The position numbers were made by a program, and so were the translations under genes. This document shows, one piece after another, positions 5,779 through 7,396 of a stretch of 7,396 bases of DNA. Each line of letters begins with the position of its first letter. Position 1 is the first letter of the stretch. The notes under the pieces were generated by a model. That model did not search any database and was not told the DNA's origin. It saw only the letters and a list, made by a program, of their open reading frames with translations. Source of the stretch: Scatomorpha merdavium. GTDB lineage: Bacteria > Bacillota > Clostridia > Oscillospirales > Oscillospiraceae. Location of the stretch: the NCBI GenBank assembly GCA_018711415.1, contig DVIJ01000065.1:1-7396 (forward strand), read 5' to 3'.

Positions 5779-5879
5779 CCGGTTCCGGCTTCCGCCTGTG
5801 TCGAGAGGCGAAAATCTCCACCTCCGGCAGTCGCTCCTTTTCGTTCAAAACTACAGGTTTTGAACGAGTTTACGGGGGA
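5779..5879 (+). repeat. Intergenic repeat, copy A
   Basis: First of two ~100-base direct repeats between tRNA-Gln and tRNA-Lys. It begins with CCGGTTCCGGCTTCCGCCTG and ends with ACGGGGGA. It contains a perfect hairpin: CGTTCAAAAC (5842-5851) with GTTTTGAACG (5857-5866), loop TACAG, extendable by one T-A pair. No coding sense is seen. The whole gap between the two tRNAs (5763-6017) holds only this repeat pair and short linkers. Confidence 0.88.
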
Positions 5880-5896
5880 TTGGCGCTGCCTGCCTT

Positions 5897-5995
5897 CCGG
5901 TTCCGGCTTCCGCCTGTGTCGGGAGGCGAAAGCCTCCACCTCTGAGGCTCGCTCCTTTTCGTTCAAAACTACAGGTTTTGAACGAGTACGGGGGA
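5897..5995 (+). repeat. Intergenic repeat, copy B
   Basis: Second copy, offset 118 bases from copy A and nearly identical at both ends. The CGTTCAAAAC/GTTTTGAACG hairpin (5960-5969 with 5975-5984) is unchanged. The middle differs: here GGAGGC-GAAA-GCCTCC (5922-5937) makes a perfect GNRA-loop hairpin, while copy A keeps only a weaker version. The conserved hairpins suggest a structured RNA or a small mobile repeat. Confidence 0.88.
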
Positions 5996-6017
5996 ACAAG
6001 GTACAGCGATTTAATAT

Positions 6018-6093
6018 GACCCAGTAGCTCAGCAGGCAGAGCACCTGCCTTTTAAGCAGGGTGTCCGGGGTTCGAATCCCCGCTGGGTCACCA
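6018..6093 (+). tRNA. tRNA-Lys (anticodon TTT)
   Basis: The acceptor GACCCAG pairs fully with CTGGGTC. D stem GCTC/GAGC, anticodon stem CCTGC/GCAGG around CTTTTAA (anticodon TTT), and T arm CGGGG-TTCGAAT-CCCCG are all intact. The discriminator is A and CCA is encoded at 6091-6093. No separate promoter fits in front of it, so it is likely read from the promoter at 5380. Confidence 0.97.
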
Positions 6094-6096
6094 AAA

Positions 6097-6131
6097 CGCC
6101 GCACGGCATCTGCCGAGCGGCGCTCTTTTTT
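6097..6131. terminator. Terminator of the tRNA operon, shared with the converging gene
   Basis: CGCCGC-A-CGGC (6097-6107) pairs with GCCG-A-GCGGCG (6112-6122) around loop ATCT, with a single A-A mismatch. A run of six T (6126-6131) follows. On the minus strand the same stem is followed by TTTT, so it can also end the leftward gene. The T run overlaps that gene's stop codon (6130-6132). Confidence 0.9.
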
Positions 6132-7396
6132 ATCCTTTCTTCCGGGAGAGGGAGTCCAGGAGGTTGGCGTTGGCTCTTTTGTCGGCTGTGAAGAGCTCGT
6201 AGTAGCCCAGTATCCCCTCGCAGAGCGCGGGCTCGTCGCCAAGTCCGCAGACCTCGCGCAGCACCCCCGCAGGTCCCAGGCCCCGCACCTTCGTCCGCCA
6301 GGCCTCCTCGCCCTCGCCGTCATAGAGCAGCATAGCCGCCGCCGTCATCTCCAGGACCCGCGGGTCCCCGCCGTACTTCGCTATCAGCAGCAGCGGCGCT
6401 ATGACCCGCTCGTCCCGGGTTATCTTCCTCTCCGGCTGGCGCGCGTTCCGCTCCAGCGTGTCCGCTATCTTCCGGTTGCAGAACTTCGCCTTCGACAGCC
6501 GCGCAAATTCCTGCTGGTCCGCCATGTCGTAGCCGTACTCCCGGCACACCGCCGCGTTCGTCTCCGCATAGTTCTCGTCCAGCAGCCGGCCTATGACCTC
6601 GTCGTTCGCCGCCTCCGCGTAGTCCGTGCAGCCCTTGAGCCAGCCCAGATAGGCAATGACGCAGCTCGCCGCGTTGTAGGTGTAGAGCTTCCGCTTCAAA
6701 AACGCGCTGAAATTCCGCACCGGTTTCAGGCCCGGTATCTCCGGCCGGAACCCGCCCAGGCTCTCTACGTCGTATTGCAGCCAGGGATATTCCTCGGAGC
6801 CGATGTCGCAGCCGCCGGCTTCCACCGTCGTGCAGAACACCGTCGCCTCGCTGATGTGTACCCGCTCGCTGTCCAGCTGCTCCTTCGTCAGGCCCTCGTT
6901 GCGCAGGACGGTTATGAGCTGACCGTCCCTCATCACGGCGACCCTGTCGCAGATCTGGAAGATCTCCTCCAGCCTGTGCGAAATGTAGATCATCGTAACG
7001 TGCAGCTGCTTGAGCTCCTTGATGATGCGGAAAAGGATCTCCACCTCACGGTCCGAGAGCACCGCCGTGGGCTCGTCCCAGATGAGGACCTTCGGCCGGC
7101 CAAACAGGACCTTCATTATCGCCACGAGCTGACGCAGGGCTGCACTCAGTTCGCCCACCTTCTGCTCCGCCCGCAGCGGGATCTGATATCTGTCCAGCAT
7201 CTCCTGGACCGCCTTCTCGAGCCTGCGCCTGTTCACAAAGCCCTTGCTCGAATACTCCGGATAGCCGATGACCACGTTCTCCGCCACCGTGAACTCCGGG
7301 ATGAGCTCCGCCTGCTGATACACCTCCGCGATGCCCAGCCGCTTCGCCACCTGCGGGCTCGAGATCGTCACGTCCTTGCCCTCGAGCCTTATCTGC
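6130..7396 (-). CDS. Chimeric frame: sugar-ABC ATPase domain joined to mannitol-dehydrogenase C-terminal part (5' end outside window)
   Basis: The frame is open to the window edge; an internal GTG at 7371 is not the start. From 7395 to about 6874 it matches the first ATPase domain of RbsA/XylG-type sugar importers. It shows the Q-loop region (VYQQAELIPEFTVAENVVIG, about 7320-7261), a signature-like LSAALRQ (near 7130), Walker B KVLIWDEPTAVL (near 7080) and the H-loop YISHRLEEI. Walker A would lie outside. After GLTKEQL (about 6873) it switches abruptly to the mannitol-1-phosphate/altronate dehydrogenase family: SEATVFCTTVEAGG, SEEYPWLQYD, RKLYTYNAASCVIAYLG, and the helical C-terminus. The second ABC domain and the NAD-binding Rossmann domain are both missing, so neither known activity is expected. 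The Gly of the ABC signature and the His of the dehydrogenase KxxxxNxxH motif (here Ser) are also replaced. It is a genuine deletion fusion, a decaying pseudogene, or an assembly error. Confidence 0.82.
   Translation of the reverse strand, partial: QIRLEGKDVTISSPQVAKRLGIAEVYQQAELIPEFTVAENVVIGYPEYSSKGFVNRRRLEKAVQEMLDRYQIPLRAEQKVGELSAALRQLVAIMKVLFGRPKVLIWDEPTAVLSDREVEILFRIIKELKQLHVTMIYISHRLEEIFQICDRVAVMRDGQLITVLRNEGLTKEQLDSERVHISEATVFCTTVEAGGCDIGSEEYPWLQYDVESLGGFRPEIPGLKPVRNFSAFLKRKLYTYNAASCVIAYLGWLKGCTDYAEAANDEVIGRLLDENYAETNAAVCREYGYDMADQQEFARLSKAKFCNRKIADTLERNARQPERKITRDERVIAPLLLIAKYGGDPRVLEMTAAAMLLYDGEGEEAWRTKVRGLGPAGVLREVCGLGDEPALCEGILGYYELFTADKRANANLLDSLSRKKG

Noticed and set aside
5779..5995. 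Possible CRISPR array
   Set aside because: There are only two copies, each about 100 bases and divergent in the middle, with no short regular spacers and no cas genes.
5282..6323. Minus-strand open frames across the tRNA cluster with motifs such as GLEPTTPGTTIRCS and GIRTPDTLLKRQ
   Set aside because: They are antisense translations of the tRNA genes and of the repeat pair. This is a familiar artefact in which T-arm and anticodon sequences yield GLEPT/RTPDT-like peptides.

Overview
This window is GC-rich bacterial DNA. It probably comes from a strictly anaerobic Firmicute (Clostridia, Oscillospirales-like), possibly from a metagenome. The evidence is strong AGGAGG-type ribosome sites, sigmaA-type promoters, tRNAs with encoded CCA in the order Arg-His-Gln-Lys, a clostridial-type MetRS with a fused C-terminal tRNA-binding domain, and an anaerobe-type set of ferredoxin-ATPase and NifX-like genes. 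The taxonomic assignment is inference; no rRNA or other decisive marker is present.

Layout. (a) 1-1383, + strand: 3' two thirds of metG, closed by a perfect hairpin terminator (1408-1439). (b) 1443-2464, + strand: a promoter, a small membrane-anchored protein of unknown function, a PPC/DUF296-domain protein, then a bidirectional terminator. (c) 5341-2467, - strand: a compact five-gene operon. It reads DUF134/UPF0251 regulator, NifX-like protein, MinD-type ATPase with inserted ferredoxin, second such ATPase, and second NifX-like protein with a His-rich tail. The first three junctions are ATGA start/stop overlaps. Its promoter is bracketed by a perfect 12-bp inverted repeat. (d) 5380-6131, + strand: a tRNA operon (Arg-TCT, His-GTG, Gln-TTG, Lys-TTT) with a near-consensus promoter and a strong terminator. 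Two copies of a ~100-bp hairpin-bearing repeat lie between tRNA-Gln and tRNA-Lys. (e) 7396-6130, - strand: one open frame joining most of a sugar-ABC ATPase domain to the C-terminal part of a mannitol-dehydrogenase-family enzyme. The join is abrupt, in frame, near 6873.

How the genes may work together. The operon in (c) is the most interesting part. Two ferredoxin-containing MinD-type ATPases plus NifX-fold proteins are the core of the orange-protein (ORP) locus of Desulfovibrio, where a NifX-like protein binds a Mo-Cu-S cluster. Here that core sits under a Cys-rich DUF134 regulator and a sigmaA-type promoter rather than the sigma54 control known in Desulfovibrio. A plausible reading is a self-regulated metal-cluster assembly or carrier module. 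The cluster, the partner and the signal cannot be read from the sequence.
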